64,000 nt of DNA from Bernardetia sp042180575 (GCF_042180575.1 NZ_CP170094.1:5270001-5334000), one strand, 5' to 3'. Counted from the first letter of the stretch, positions 45,089-53,714 are shown. Translations and numbers: made by a program. Notes: generated by a model not told the origin, from the sequence alone.

Positions 45089-45544
45089 ATGATTGTTTAT
45101 GAGAGTGTTTTTTTGCGTCTAGAATTTTTTAAAGACGATTCTTTGATAGAAGTAACTTGGCTTCCTGCAACAGAGAATATTACAGACGAAGAATACAAAG
45201 AAGAACTTTTAAATTATTTGAACTTTGCCTTAGAATTAAAGCCTAAAAGAGCAATCATGAATTCTCAAAGTTTGCTTTTTACAGCTTCTCCAACAATACA
45301 AGAATGGACAGACCAAACTATTATAACTCCTTCTACAGAAGTAGGTTTGACTAAAGTAGCTGTTGTCATGAGTAAAGAATTTATAGCAAGCCTTGCTATA
45401 GAGCAACTTATGGAAGATACGTCATCCAACCAAATAGTTACTATAATGTCCTTCAAAGATAAAGAAGAGGCAAGAGAATGGGTTTTGAGCATTTCTAGTA
45501 ATGCTGAAAAAACATCTAACTTAGATGATATGGAAAATAAATAA
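45089..45544 (+). CDS. STAS-like small protein
   Basis: A 151-residue cytosolic protein. The predicted pattern is beta hairpin (VFLRLEFFKDDSLIEVTWLP), helix (NITDEEYKEELLNYLNFALELK), strand (RAIMNSQSLLF), helix (TIQEWTDQTI), strand (LTKVAVVMSKEF), helix (ASLAIEQLMEDT), strand and helix (VTIMSFKDKEEAREWVL), which is the STAS/SEC14-type order found in a family of Bacteroidota proteins. It resembles the gene at 40639 in size and layout; homology between the two is not proven by eye. Function is unknown. Confidence 0.6.
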   Translation: MIVYESVFLRLEFFKDDSLIEVTWLPATENITDEEYKEELLNYLNFALELKPKRAIMNSQSLLFTASPTIQEWTDQTIITPSTEVGLTKVAVVMSKEFIASLAIEQLMEDTSSNQIVTIMSFKDKEEAREWVLSISSNAEKTSNLDDMENK

Positions 45545-45650
45545 ATATTATCTAAAAATAGTTATGTTTTTATAAACTTTAGCCCTAGCTTGACTTTCCC
45601 AAATTAGGGTTATATATTGAGTTTCCAACTATGTACTGTACCTACTTTTT

Positions 45651-45709
45651 GCCTTCAACGACAGTAAAATCTTGTTGACGGTTGAGATAGAGCAAAACAA
45701 ACCGTCGTT
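45651..45709. repeat. Repeat related to the ffh leader hairpin
   Basis: gccttcaacgacagtaaaat then cttgttgacggttg (45651-45684) matches the ffh leader at 17046-17076, with a stem caacga/ttgttg. A further accgtcgtt (to 45709) could pair with aacgac instead. It lies in the 237-base space between the convergent STAS-like and LolC/E genes. Confidence 0.5.
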
Positions 45710-45781
45710 AAGACTAAAATGAAGCCATCACAATGAGGTTTTGAAAAATAGTCGGTTACACTATTCTAAAATAATGTAAAA

Positions 45782-46999
45782 TCAATCAAATCGTATAGCT
45801 CTAATAGGCTTTATTCTACTTATAAAAATAGAAGGAATCCAAAGAATAAAAAGAACTAAAACAATAATCACAAAATTGAGCATCAAAATCAAAGGAATAT
45901 TCCATGAAATAGGAACGCTACTCATATAATAGGTATTGATGTCTAAAGGAATGATTTTGAAAGTATCTTGAATAAGACAAAATAAAATTCCTATTATATT
46001 TCCTATCAAAATTCCTTTCCAAAGAATAACTAAGCCATTTTGAAAGAATATTTTTAAGATTTGACTACTTGTTGCACCAAGAGCTTTTAACATTCCTATC
46101 ATCACGACACGTTCTGTAATCAAAATCAGCAGCACAGAAACAACATTGAAAAGAGCAACAAACAGAATAACACTCAAAAAGATAGTTACATTTTTGTTTA
46201 CCATCGAAAACCACTCAAAAAAATGAGCAAAGGTATTGGTTACTTTTTGAAGATACATATCATAATCACTATTGGCTTCTACTTCGTCATAAAAAATATC
46301 TATATCATCAAAATCTTTCAAAAATACTTCGTAACCACCGACAAGCGTATCGCCCCAGTCATTCAGACGCTGCAAAAGTCCTTGGTCGCAATACACCAAA
46401 CGCTCATCAAAATCTTCAATTCCTGTTTGATAAATACCCACAACTTCTAGTTTTCGTTGTCTTGGTGGGTCTTGCAAGAAAAAAGCAAGCAAATCATCCC
46501 CAACTTTAAGGCGTAATTTATCTTTTGTATCTTGACTAATAATAATTTCCTTTGAATAACTACTTGTATCAAAAGCAATAAAACGACCTTCGACAAGGTT
46601 TTTCTTAAAACTTAGTGTATCATAACTTTTATCAACGCCTTTCAAAACCAACCCCATCAAATCTTCATCAGTACGAAGCAAAACAGGTTTTTGTGTATAG
46701 GGTTGAATATGAGAAATATATTCTTGATTTTTTAATTCTTCGTAAAATTCTCTTTGTGTGGAAAGTGGACTTGTTTCGAAAGAATTATTCATATCAAATT
46801 TAAGAATCTGAATATGTCCTGTTTGGCTCACTATTTTATCCAAAATAGTTTGTTTGAAGCCTTCAAAAATTGCCATTGAAATAATTAAGGCAGCAATTCC
46901 GAGCGCAATACTTCCGATAGCAATGTGTGTAATAACTTTCGAAAAACTACTTCCTTTCTGACTTCGGATGCGTTTGGCTATAAAAAGCGAAAAATTCAC
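45782..46999 (-). CDS. LolC/E-type lipoprotein-release ABC transporter permease
   Basis: A 405-residue inner-membrane permease of the FtsX/MacB superfamily. A first membrane helix near 22-47 (KVITHIAIGSIALGIAALIISMAIF) is followed by a periplasmic domain (about 50-260), and three helices end the protein (about 270-300, 320-350 and 370-395). The pattern GMLKALGATSSQI is the FtsX-family coupling region. It closely resembles LolC/LolE, which detach lipoproteins from the inner membrane with the ATPase LolD and pass them to LolA. No LolD is adjacent here. The start MNFSLFIAKRIRSQKGSSFSK is the family form. Confidence 0.9.
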   Translation of the reverse strand: MNFSLFIAKRIRSQKGSSFSKVITHIAIGSIALGIAALIISMAIFEGFKQTILDKIVSQTGHIQILKFDMNNSFETSPLSTQREFYEELKNQEYISHIQPYTQKPVLLRTDEDLMGLVLKGVDKSYDTLSFKKNLVEGRFIAFDTSSYSKEIIISQDTKDKLRLKVGDDLLAFFLQDPPRQRKLEVVGIYQTGIEDFDERLVYCDQGLLQRLNDWGDTLVGGYEVFLKDFDDIDIFYDEVEANSDYDMYLQKVTNTFAHFFEWFSMVNKNVTIFLSVILFVALFNVVSVLLILITERVVMIGMLKALGATSSQILKIFFQNGLVILWKGILIGNIIGILFCLIQDTFKIIPLDINTYYMSSVPISWNIPLILMLNFVIIVLVLFILWIPSIFISRIKPIRAIRFD

Positions 47000-47042
47000 T
47001 GTATTTTGTATGGATTTTGTTTATGCTATTTTTAACTAAAAA

Positions 47043-47073
47043 CAAATATACAGTTCTGCTTATGGTTTTGCAA
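47043..47073 (-). promoter_or_regulatory. Bacteroidota promoter for the LolC/E-type gene
   Basis: On the minus strand TTG (47071-47073), a 20-base spacer and TATATTTG (47043-47050) fit the Bacteroidota consensus. Transcription would start near 47036, about 37 bases before the start codon. Confidence 0.6.
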
Positions 47074-47100
47074 TTTGTTTTTATTAATATGCTACTGTTG

Positions 47101-47122
47101 GGGAAAAGGCGTGCCTTTTCCC
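47101..47122. repeat. Perfect hairpin in a divergent intergenic space
   Basis: A perfect 10-bp stem gggaaaaggc/gccttttccc (47101-47110 with 47113-47122) with a two-base loop. A partial second copy, acccttttccctacac, follows at about 47149-47164. It lies between the LolC/E-like and beta-helix genes; no T-run, so its role is unknown. Confidence 0.5.
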
Positions 47123-47242
47123 TACATAAAAACGACAATTTGTTATGCACCCTTTTCCCTACACTGACTTTCAATTTCTTATAAATACATAATTAATTCG
47201 TAAATTTATTTTTTAAATTACTTACTCCAAACTTTATCTCTT

Positions 47243-48175
47243 ATGAAAACTCAACATTCAATAAAATTTTTCTTACTTGCTTTTAGTTTCTTTTTTTCTG
47301 GTCAGTCAATGGCACAAGTTGCTCCAAAAAAAGAAATTTCTACTAAAGGTGTTGTAATTGCTCAAACGAACCAAAAACCAAAAACGGTTACGGTTACAAC
47401 AGTTCAAGAGTTTTTAAATGCCATTGCATCAAATACAACCATTCAGCTCAAAGGACATTCTTTTCATATTTCTGATTTGGCTCAACCTAATCGCTCTGGC
47501 ACAAATTATAAGTTTGTAGAGGTGTATGACGGCTATGAATTACTGATTCATGATGTAAAAAATCTCAAAATTGTCGGTTTGGGCGATACGCCTGTTCGTT
47601 TGTATGCAAAGCCTGAATATGGAAATGTTCTTTCTTTTGAGAGGTGTAATACGATTACTATCGAAAATGTAGATGCAGGACATGGAGCAAGTAAAGGAAG
47701 TTGTGTTGGAGGTGTTTTTAAAATAGTAAATACAGATAATTTTTTTATCAAAAATACAGTGATGTATGGAAGTGGAATTGAAGGAATTACGACAGATAAT
47801 GTAACGAATTTAGTTTGTTCGAATTCCTTTATCAGAAGTTGTACTTATTCTATCATGACACTTACTGGCTCAGAAAATATTCGTTTTGAGGGTTGTGTTT
47901 TTGAAGATAATAAAGAATATGATTTGGTAAATATAACAGGTTGTTCTAATGTGAGTTTTAAGGGTTGTTCCTTTGAAAAAAATCGTACAGCAGAATCTAC
48001 TTCTTATTCAGATTATTCGGTTTTTAAAGTAACTAAATCTAACAAGATTGTATTAGAAAACTGTTTTGTAGAAGCAAACGCAGCCGATTATCTTTGTAAT
48101 GATGCTAATGCACTCACTCTCAAAAATACAGAAATCAATCATAATGATTTCACAAAAGGGAAATTCAAAAAATAA
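47243..48175 (+). CDS. Secreted right-handed beta-helix protein
   Basis: A 310-residue exported protein with a signal peptide (MKTQHSIKFFLLAFSFFFSGQSMAQ). The rest has the regular short-strand repeats of a right-handed parallel beta-helix: LLIHDVKNLKIVGLGDTPVR, NTITIENVDAGHG, NFFIKNTVMYGS, NLVCSNSFIRSC, NIRFEGCVFEDN, NVSFKGCSFEKN and KIVLENCFVEAN. Such folds occur in polysaccharide lyases and in structural proteins. No catalytic residues can be assigned and there is no T9SS tail, so an adhesin-like or carbohydrate-binding role is as likely as enzyme activity. Confidence 0.8.
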   Translation: MKTQHSIKFFLLAFSFFFSGQSMAQVAPKKEISTKGVVIAQTNQKPKTVTVTTVQEFLNAIASNTTIQLKGHSFHISDLAQPNRSGTNYKFVEVYDGYELLIHDVKNLKIVGLGDTPVRLYAKPEYGNVLSFERCNTITIENVDAGHGASKGSCVGGVFKIVNTDNFFIKNTVMYGSGIEGITTDNVTNLVCSNSFIRSCTYSIMTLTGSENIRFEGCVFEDNKEYDLVNITGCSNVSFKGCSFEKNRTAESTSYSDYSVFKVTKSNKIVLENCFVEANAADYLCNDANALTLKNTEINHNDFTKGKFKK

Positions 48176-48292
48176 TAGGTTAAATGACTTACCTTTGACT
48201 GGAATAAAGCAGTTTTATAGTTTTATAGGAAATAGTTAGTTAATAATTATGTAAATTCGTTTTTAATTTAAAATGTATTTCCAAAAATAAAA

Positions 48293-48324
48293 ACCCTAAG
48301 AGTTTCTCAAGGCTCTTAGGGTTT
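48293..48324 (+). terminator. Hairpin 14 bases before the BatA-like start
   Basis: An 11-bp perfect stem aaccctaagag/ctcttagggtt (48293-48303 with 48314-48324), loop tttctcaagg. There is no T-run after it (tggttataac follows), and it ends only 14 bases before the start codon at 48339. It could be the end of the upstream transcript or a leader structure limiting translation. Confidence 0.5.
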
Positions 48325-48338
48325 GGTTATAACAAAAT

Positions 48339-50459
48339 ATGCAATTTCTCAATCCTTCTCTTCTTTGGGCTTTGTCTTTGATGATTATTCCCATAATTAT
48401 CCACCTTTTCAACTTTCAACGTCCGAAAAAAGTATTATTTACCAATGTCGAATTTTTAAAAGAAGTTCAACAGGTTTCTAAATCTCGCAATCGTCTGAAA
48501 CATATTTTGATAATGCTTGCTCGTATGGCATTTATTGCTTTTTTGGTATTGGCTTTTGCACGTCCTATTTTGCCTTCTCAAAATGCCGATTCTTCTTCAC
48601 TTTCTGCTAGTCAGCAAGTTTCGATTTATTTGGATAATTCTTTTAGTCTTCAAAATGAACAAGACAACAAACGACTGTTAGATTTGGGAGCGACATATAC
48701 CCAAACTATTCCAGAACTTTTTCCCAAATCAGCTACTTTTCAGCTTTTAGATAATTCTTTTGAAGGAAATACTAATTTTTTCTACCCCAAAACGAATATT
48801 ACGGACAAACTCTCTACCATTGATTTTAGTGGAATTAATCGCAGTTTTTCAGAGATTTATAAAAAACAACTTCGAACTTTTGAATCAAAAGCCAACCAAA
48901 ATAGTAATAAAGGAGGACATATTTTTTGGGTTTCTGATTTTCAAAAAAATACCCTTCCAAACCTAAACGAAATAGAATTTGATTCTGCTTATAATTATTA
49001 TGTTTTGCCAGTTTCGCCTACTAAAACGTCGACTTTACTTGTTGATTCGGTTTGGTTAGATAATCCATTTGTACAGCCCAATACACCACAAAATATAACA
49101 ATTCGTGTTAGAAATTTAGGAACAGAATCTGTAGAAAATAAGAGTTTGCAGCTTTTTATAGATAATAATCAAGTTTCGGCAAGTGTGGTAAGTTTGCCAG
49201 CGCAGAGTTCGAAAGAAATTGAAATGAATTTTTCAGTTACCAAAACAACAGGAACAGTTTCAGCAAAAATAAGTATTGAAGATTATCCTGTTTTGTTTGA
49301 TAATGACTACTTTTTTACGCTAAGAATTGCACCAAAAATAAATATTTTAAATATATTTGAAAAGCAAAGTGAAGCTCAGACTTATATCAAAAATGTTTTT
49401 ACAAATGCTGATTTCTTTGTTTTTTCGGCTACTTCTACTCAAAATTTGGATTATAATGTTCTTCAAAATACAGATTTGGTAGTTTTGGAAGGAATATCTT
49501 CTATTGATGAAGCGTTGCAAAGAGCGTTGAGAAAATTTCTTTCTAGTGGTGGAAATGTTTTGGTTTTTCCTGCTCCTAATTCAAAACCAACTGATTTTAA
49601 TTCTGCTTTAGGAGTTTCTGTTCGTGGAATGAATGCAGAGGCTGGTGTGGGTTTATCGCTTTTGCCTCCATCTGAAAATGAACCGTTTTTTGAAGGAGTT
49701 TTTGAGCAAATTTCGCCTTCTATGTCTATGCCTGTCGCAACGAGCGTTTGGTCGGGTCTTTCATCTGGACAATCTATTTTGAAATTTAGAAACGGACAGC
49801 CCTTTTTAATGCGCCAACAGACGGCAGAAGGAAATGTTTTTGTTTGTGCTGCGCCTTTGGAGAACAACTGGAGTGGATTTGGAAAACATGCACTTTTTGT
49901 TCCGACGATGTACAAAATTGCGCTTAGTAGTTTGTCACAAGCTGATTTATTAGCTTATAATTTGGAAGAACAAACGGCTATTTTGTCTTTAGATTCACTT
50001 CAAAAAAATAGTGTTTTTGAATTAGTTTCTATCAATCAAAATCTAGTTAATCAAGAAAATACAAATCAAAATTCTACAAAAGTTCAAGGAATTATTCCTG
50101 CTCAACGTATTTCTGGAAATAAAATCATTTTCGAAATTCCTCGTTCGTCGCTTAAAGCTGGTGCTTATCAATTACGAAACAAACAAACTCAAAAGATAGA
50201 AACTTTATTAGCCTTCAATTATTCAAGAAAAGAATCTTATTTAGATTTTCATACAAAGGAAGAACTCACAAAAGCGTGGGCAGAAAAATCTAATGTTCAG
50301 ATTTTTTCATTAGAAGGAGAAGATGCGAAAGACTTTGCAACTACTTTTAAAGAAAAAAATTCAACTATTCCTTTGTGGAGATATTTTATAATTGCTGCTT
50401 TAGTTGCTGTCTTTGTGGAGGTGGTTTTGGCTAGGATTTTTAGTAGGGCTTCGGAGTAG
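48339..50459 (+). CDS. BatA-domain membrane protein
   Basis: A 706-residue membrane protein. The N-terminus MQFLNPSLLWALSLMIIPIIIHLFNF is the BatA/TIGR02226 pattern, followed by FQRPKKVLFTNVEFLKEVQQ and a second helix (ILIMLARMAFIAFLVLAFA). The long periplasmic middle has a CARDB-like beta region (NTPQNITIRVRNLGTESVEN) and an aspartate-bearing VWA-like segment (SIYLDNSFSLQNEQDNKR), and the C-terminal helix (YFIIAALVAVFVEVVLARIF) anchors it. Bat proteins in Bacteroidota are tied to aerotolerance and envelope stress, but here the bat operon partners are absent, so it is a stand-alone member. Confidence 0.85.
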   Translation: MQFLNPSLLWALSLMIIPIIIHLFNFQRPKKVLFTNVEFLKEVQQVSKSRNRLKHILIMLARMAFIAFLVLAFARPILPSQNADSSSLSASQQVSIYLDNSFSLQNEQDNKRLLDLGATYTQTIPELFPKSATFQLLDNSFEGNTNFFYPKTNITDKLSTIDFSGINRSFSEIYKKQLRTFESKANQNSNKGGHIFWVSDFQKNTLPNLNEIEFDSAYNYYVLPVSPTKTSTLLVDSVWLDNPFVQPNTPQNITIRVRNLGTESVENKSLQLFIDNNQVSASVVSLPAQSSKEIEMNFSVTKTTGTVSAKISIEDYPVLFDNDYFFTLRIAPKINILNIFEKQSEAQTYIKNVFTNADFFVFSATSTQNLDYNVLQNTDLVVLEGISSIDEALQRALRKFLSSGGNVLVFPAPNSKPTDFNSALGVSVRGMNAEAGVGLSLLPPSENEPFFEGVFEQISPSMSMPVATSVWSGLSSGQSILKFRNGQPFLMRQQTAEGNVFVCAAPLENNWSGFGKHALFVPTMYKIALSSLSQADLLAYNLEEQTAILSLDSLQKNSVFELVSINQNLVNQENTNQNSTKVQGIIPAQRISGNKIIFEIPRSSLKAGAYQLRNKQTQKIETLLAFNYSRKESYLDFHTKEELTKAWAEKSNVQIFSLEGEDAKDFATTFKEKNSTIPLWRYFIIAALVAVFVEVVLARIFSRASE

Positions 50460-50545
50460 TTGGTTTTTGGCAATACAATGGCGATTTTTTAAATATAAAA
50501 GGATCTTCAAATTAAGCCAAATAGTTGGTTGTTAGTAGTAGACAT

Positions 50546-51061
50546 TTATTTTTGTTGATTATCTAATAAAGACACTAAGTCAATGATTCTAAAATTTTTT
50601 TTACTAAAGTTTTCATTTGTCTTTGAAATCAATGGTTGATTTACTTTGGGAATCATATCCAACTCATATAGTTTTATTGGAAAAGTATCAGTTTTAGAGT
50701 TATATATTGGATATGCAACTAATACATAATTTGTATCTTCAGAATTTGAAAGATTTGTTTTATCATAAACATAAAATCCTTTTTTTGCTAAAGAGTCAAA
50801 GTCTTGGAAGTATTGATTTAAATCATCACTTTCCAAATTATCAATTAAGTTTGAAATATTTTCATTTCGCCTACTTTCAAATATTTCAGGAAGGTCATTT
50901 ACAATATTATGAAAATTGTCATTTTGATTTTCTTGATCAAATAGAAATCTTGGCAATATTCCACCACCTGATGTAACAACGCATAGGCGATTGAAACGGT
51001 CAGCAAAATACCAATTTATATCTAAGAAGTATTGTTCTTCTGAAAAATCTAAATCTATCAT
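50546..51061 (-). CDS. Putative immunity protein to the adjoining deaminase
   Basis: A 171-residue acidic cytosolic protein whose start codon overlaps the stop of the upstream gene by four bases (ATGA), so the two are translationally coupled. Its N-terminal part reads FLDINWYFADRFNRLCVVTSGG, the D-I-x-W-(F/Y)-x-x-D pattern with an xT(S/A)GG turn seen in immunity proteins of Bacteroidota polymorphic toxins. The remainder has a long helical region (NIVNDLPEIFESRRNENIS) and a beta-rich end. The role as an immunity protein rests on this pattern and on its partner; it has not been tied to a named Pfam family. Confidence 0.55.
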   Translation of the reverse strand: MIDLDFSEEQYFLDINWYFADRFNRLCVVTSGGGILPRFLFDQENQNDNFHNIVNDLPEIFESRRNENISNLIDNLESDDLNQYFQDFDSLAKKGFYVYDKTNLSNSEDTNYVLVAYPIYNSKTDTFPIKLYELDMIPKVNQPLISKTNENFSKKNFRIIDLVSLLDNQQK

Positions 51062-51432
51062 CCAAAAACTTGTCTACAATTTTGACATCTTCTAATTTTT
51101 TGACCAGTACGTGGTCTAATGGCTCTTGTAAACTTTAAATCCTTAATTGGAACGATGGGATGCGATAAAATAATTTGATTCGATGCCCTAACCTCACAAC
51201 AACAACCAACATAATTATCAATTCCCTTAGCACCTAGAGGAGCAATTTTTATTAATTCTTTTTCTAATTTACTACAAATGGGTTGTGGATATGTTCCACT
51301 ATGGTCAACCACTTGTGTTTTTCGATACTCAACACCAATAATTGTAGCAGGTAATTTATTTGACCTTTTATGTTTAGCAAATAAATCTTGGGAGAATCGC
51401 ATTAGTCTTCTGTTTAAACTTTCTGAAGCCAT
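51058..51432 (-). CDS. Putative deaminase-fold toxin (YwqJ-like)
   Basis: A 124-residue protein with the catalytic signature of the cytidine-deaminase superfamily: Cys-x-Glu in NYVGCCCEVRASNQ (zinc ligand Cys78 and proton shuttle Glu80) and Cys-x2-Cys in RRCQNCRQVFG (Cys116, Cys119), at the spacing of YwqJ-type deaminases. It ends just after the CxxC, as in C-terminal toxin domains. The N-terminus (MASESLNRRLMRFSQDLF) has no signal peptide, PAAR or RHS part, so the domain is free-standing. It is preceded by a DoxX gene (59 bases away) and followed by the coupled putative immunity gene. Target (nucleotide, DNA, RNA or protein) is unknown. Confidence 0.6.
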   Translation of the reverse strand: MASESLNRRLMRFSQDLFAKHKRSNKLPATIIGVEYRKTQVVDHSGTYPQPICSKLEKELIKIAPLGAKGIDNYVGCCCEVRASNQIILSHPIVPIKDLKFTRAIRPRTGQKIRRCQNCRQVFG

Positions 51433-51491
51433 TTAGATTTTTGTACAGTTTTAGTTTTTATTTTAAAAGTATATTTAAACTTTGGTTGATA

Positions 51492-51857
51492 TTACCTCTT
51501 CCTAATCGTCCTCATAATCAAAACACTCATCGCACAAGCAAGTGTAATACAAGCCAAGGCAAATAAAAGTCCGTTGTCATTTTGTACACGCACTCCTAAA
51601 ACAAAAATATGAGAAGCAATCGCTCCAAGCATAATTAGGACTGCACCCAAAGCTCCAGCACGACGAGTTTTTGGAATAAGAATCAAAATAGCTACAATAA
51701 ACTCAAGAAAACCAGCTAAATATCTGCCTGAAGGTTCGGCTTTAAGTTGAGTAAAAATCCACACAGATTCTTCTGCGCCACCAAATTTGAAATAGAGTGT
51801 TTGAAGAAGAATAACAGCCACCACAATCGATAAAATACCTTCAACTGTCTTTTGCAT
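51492..51857 (-). CDS. DoxX-family membrane protein
   Basis: A 121-residue protein with four hydrophobic helices: EGILSIVVAVILLQTLYFKFGG, GRYLAGFLEFIVAILILIPKTRRAGALGAVLIMLGAIASHIF and LLFALACITLACAMSVLIM. The order of a first helix with FKFGG, a LEF helix with a P-K-T-R-R-x-G-A turn, then two helices matches DoxX-like proteins. DoxX members are membrane partners in quinone or sulfur redox reactions, and many are of unknown role. It lies upstream of the deaminase gene on the same strand and might share its transcript. Confidence 0.85.
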   Translation of the reverse strand: MQKTVEGILSIVVAVILLQTLYFKFGGAEESVWIFTQLKAEPSGRYLAGFLEFIVAILILIPKTRRAGALGAVLIMLGAIASHIFVLGVRVQNDNGLLFALACITLACAMSVLIMRTIRKR

Positions 51858-52007
51858 GAATTTTTTGGAGCATTAAATACTTTTTAGAGAGAATTATAAA
51901 TACAATATAAGAATTTTTTTGAACTATAAGGTGGTGTTATTTCTATCAAAATTATATAAAAATGCTATCTTTAGGAAAATCATTTACATTCCCTGTTTTT
52001 TTGACAA

Positions 52008-52448
52008 ATGAAACAATTATTTTTAACATTTATTTTATTTTTTTCTATTTCTATCAATCTGTTTTCACAAGATGTAAAACAGAAAGATGCTTTAGAAATT
52101 ATGCAAACCTTTCAAAATCAACAAAATACGTGGAATAATGGCGATTTAGATGGTTTTATGAATGGATATTGGCAATCGGATTCACTCAAATTTATTGGAA
52201 AAAATGGAATTACTTATGGATATGAGGCTACTTTAGAACGCTATAAAAAATCTTATCCTGATGTAGAAACAATGGGAAAACTAAAATTTGATATTCTTTC
52301 TATGAAAAAATTAGACAAAAAACACATTTTTGTAATCGGAAAATGGCATCTCAAAAGAGAAGAAAAAGAAGATTTAGAAGGACATTTTACACTGCTTTGG
52401 GAAAAAATAAATAAAAAATGGGTTATTATTGCAGACCACTCTAGCTGA
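52008..52448 (+). CDS. Secreted NTF2-like (DUF4440) protein
   Basis: A 146-residue exported protein. A signal peptide (MKQLFLTFILFFSISINLFSQ) is followed by an NTF2/SnoaL-like cone fold: helix ALEIMQTFQNQQNTWNNGDLDGFMNGY, then WQSDSLKFIGKNGITYGYEATLERYKKSYP, and beta strands FILSMKKL, HIFVIGKWHLKR, GHFTLLWEKINKKWVIIADHSS. This is the DUF4440 pattern. Such proteins bind small ligands or act as isomerase-like enzymes; no active-site residues stand out. A TATCTTTA box at 51966-51973 could be its -7 element. Confidence 0.85.
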   Translation: MKQLFLTFILFFSISINLFSQDVKQKDALEIMQTFQNQQNTWNNGDLDGFMNGYWQSDSLKFIGKNGITYGYEATLERYKKSYPDVETMGKLKFDILSMKKLDKKHIFVIGKWHLKREEKEDLEGHFTLLWEKINKKWVIIADHSS

Positions 52449-52458
52449 AAATAAAGTT

Positions 52459-52520
52459 AGAAGTATGATTTTAGAAGTCAGAAGTAAAACCAATTCAGAA
52501 GTATGATTTTAGAAGTCAGA
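52459..52520. repeat. Two-copy tandem repeat, period 38
   Basis: Two identical 24-base units (agaagtatgattttagaagt plus caga) at 52459-52482 and 52497-52520, 38 bases apart. The phrase gattttagaagt also occurs near 7441. Short in-place duplication downstream of the NTF2-like gene. Confidence 0.7.
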
Positions 52521-52534
52521 ATTAAATTCAATAA

Positions 52535-52570
52535 AAAAGGGATTTAAACATTTGCGTTTAAATCCCTTTT
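52535..52570. terminator. Terminator between convergent genes
   Basis: A perfect 15-bp stem (aaaagggatttaaac/gtttaaatccctttt, 52535-52549 with 52556-52570), loop atttgc. A-rich on one side, T-rich on the other, so it serves both the NTF2-like gene and asd. Confidence 0.9.
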
Positions 52571-52577
52571 CCTGTTT

Positions 52578-53591
52578 TTATACTGCTTCTGTTTTTAATA
52601 AATTTTCTTTTACTAAATATTCGGCAATCTGAACGGCATTTGTGGCAGCTCCTTTGCGAAGATTATCAGCCACAATCCACATATTAAGCGTATTTTTTTG
52701 ACTTTCATCTCTTCGTAGTCTTCCTACAAAAACCTCATCTTTTCCTTCTGAATGAATCGGCATTGGATATTCATTCTTGCTTACATCGTCTTGCAAAATA
52801 ATTCCTTCTGAGTTTTTCAAAATATCATGTACTTCATTCAAATCAAAATCAGTTTCAAATTCCACATTGACAGCTTCTGAATGTCCTCCCATGGTAGGAA
52901 TACGAACAGCCGTAGCTGTTACACCAATAGAATCATCACACATAATCTTTTTGGTTTCCAAAACCATTTTCATTTCTTCTTTTGTATATCCATTTTCTAA
53001 GAAAACATCAATATGAGGAAGAACATTTAAGTCAATAGGATGTGGATAAACTTTAGTTCCTGTTTCGCCTTTTCGTTCACTCATAAGTTGGTCGACGGCA
53101 GCTTTTCCAGTTCCAGTTACAGATTGATAAGTCGAAACAACTACACGTTTGATTTTATATTTTTTGTGTAATGGATTAAGAGCCACTACCATTTGAATGG
53201 TCGAACAGTTTGGATTAGCAATTATTTTATTATTTTCGTTTAGATCATGAAGCTCGTGAGCATTTACTTCTGGTACGACTAATTTGTAATTTGGATTCAT
53301 TCTCCAAGCCGAAGAATTATCAATTACGATTGTTCCTTTTTCTGCAAATTTAGGTGCAAATTCTAAAGAAACCGAACCACCTGCCGAAAAAATAGCAATA
53401 TCTGGAACAGCCTCAATAGCTTCTTGCATACTGTGTACACGATATGATTTTCCATCAAATTCAATTTTATTTCCTACCGAACGCTCCGAAGCCACAGCAA
53501 TTAGTTCAGAAACAGGAAATTTACGATTTTTTAAAACTTGTAACATTTGAGTTCCGACAAGTCCAGTAGCTCCTACAACAGCAATTTTCAT
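52578..53591 (-). CDS. asd: Aspartate-semialdehyde dehydrogenase
   Basis: A 337-residue enzyme of the lysine/threonine/methionine/diaminopimelate branch; it reduces aspartyl phosphate to aspartate semialdehyde with NADPH. The start is the ATG at 53591 (MKIAVVGATGLVGTQML), which gives the Rossmann start; the frame extends upstream to 53630 without similarity. The catalytic cysteine Cys129 is in ANPNCSTIQMV, and His237 in PTMGGHSEAVN is the base. Other family blocks are GGSVSLEFAP and DNSSAWRM. A TATTTTTG box at 53628-53635 on the minus strand may be its -7 element. A single-gene unit between terminators. Confidence 0.95.
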   Translation of the reverse strand: MKIAVVGATGLVGTQMLQVLKNRKFPVSELIAVASERSVGNKIEFDGKSYRVHSMQEAIEAVPDIAIFSAGGSVSLEFAPKFAEKGTIVIDNSSAWRMNPNYKLVVPEVNAHELHDLNENNKIIANPNCSTIQMVVALNPLHKKYKIKRVVVSTYQSVTGTGKAAVDQLMSERKGETGTKVYPHPIDLNVLPHIDVFLENGYTKEEMKMVLETKKIMCDDSIGVTATAVRIPTMGGHSEAVNVEFETDFDLNEVHDILKNSEGIILQDDVSKNEYPMPIHSEGKDEVFVGRLRRDESQKNTLNMWIVADNLRKGAATNAVQIAEYLVKENLLKTEAV

Positions 53592-53714
53592 TTTATATTT
53601 GTTTTGATGATTATAAAATAGATAGAACAAAAATAAGGTTTTAGAATCGAATTTGTTTGAAATTTTGATTTTTTAGAATTTAATTTTTCTGAATTATTGC
53701 AGATAACTAAGCAT

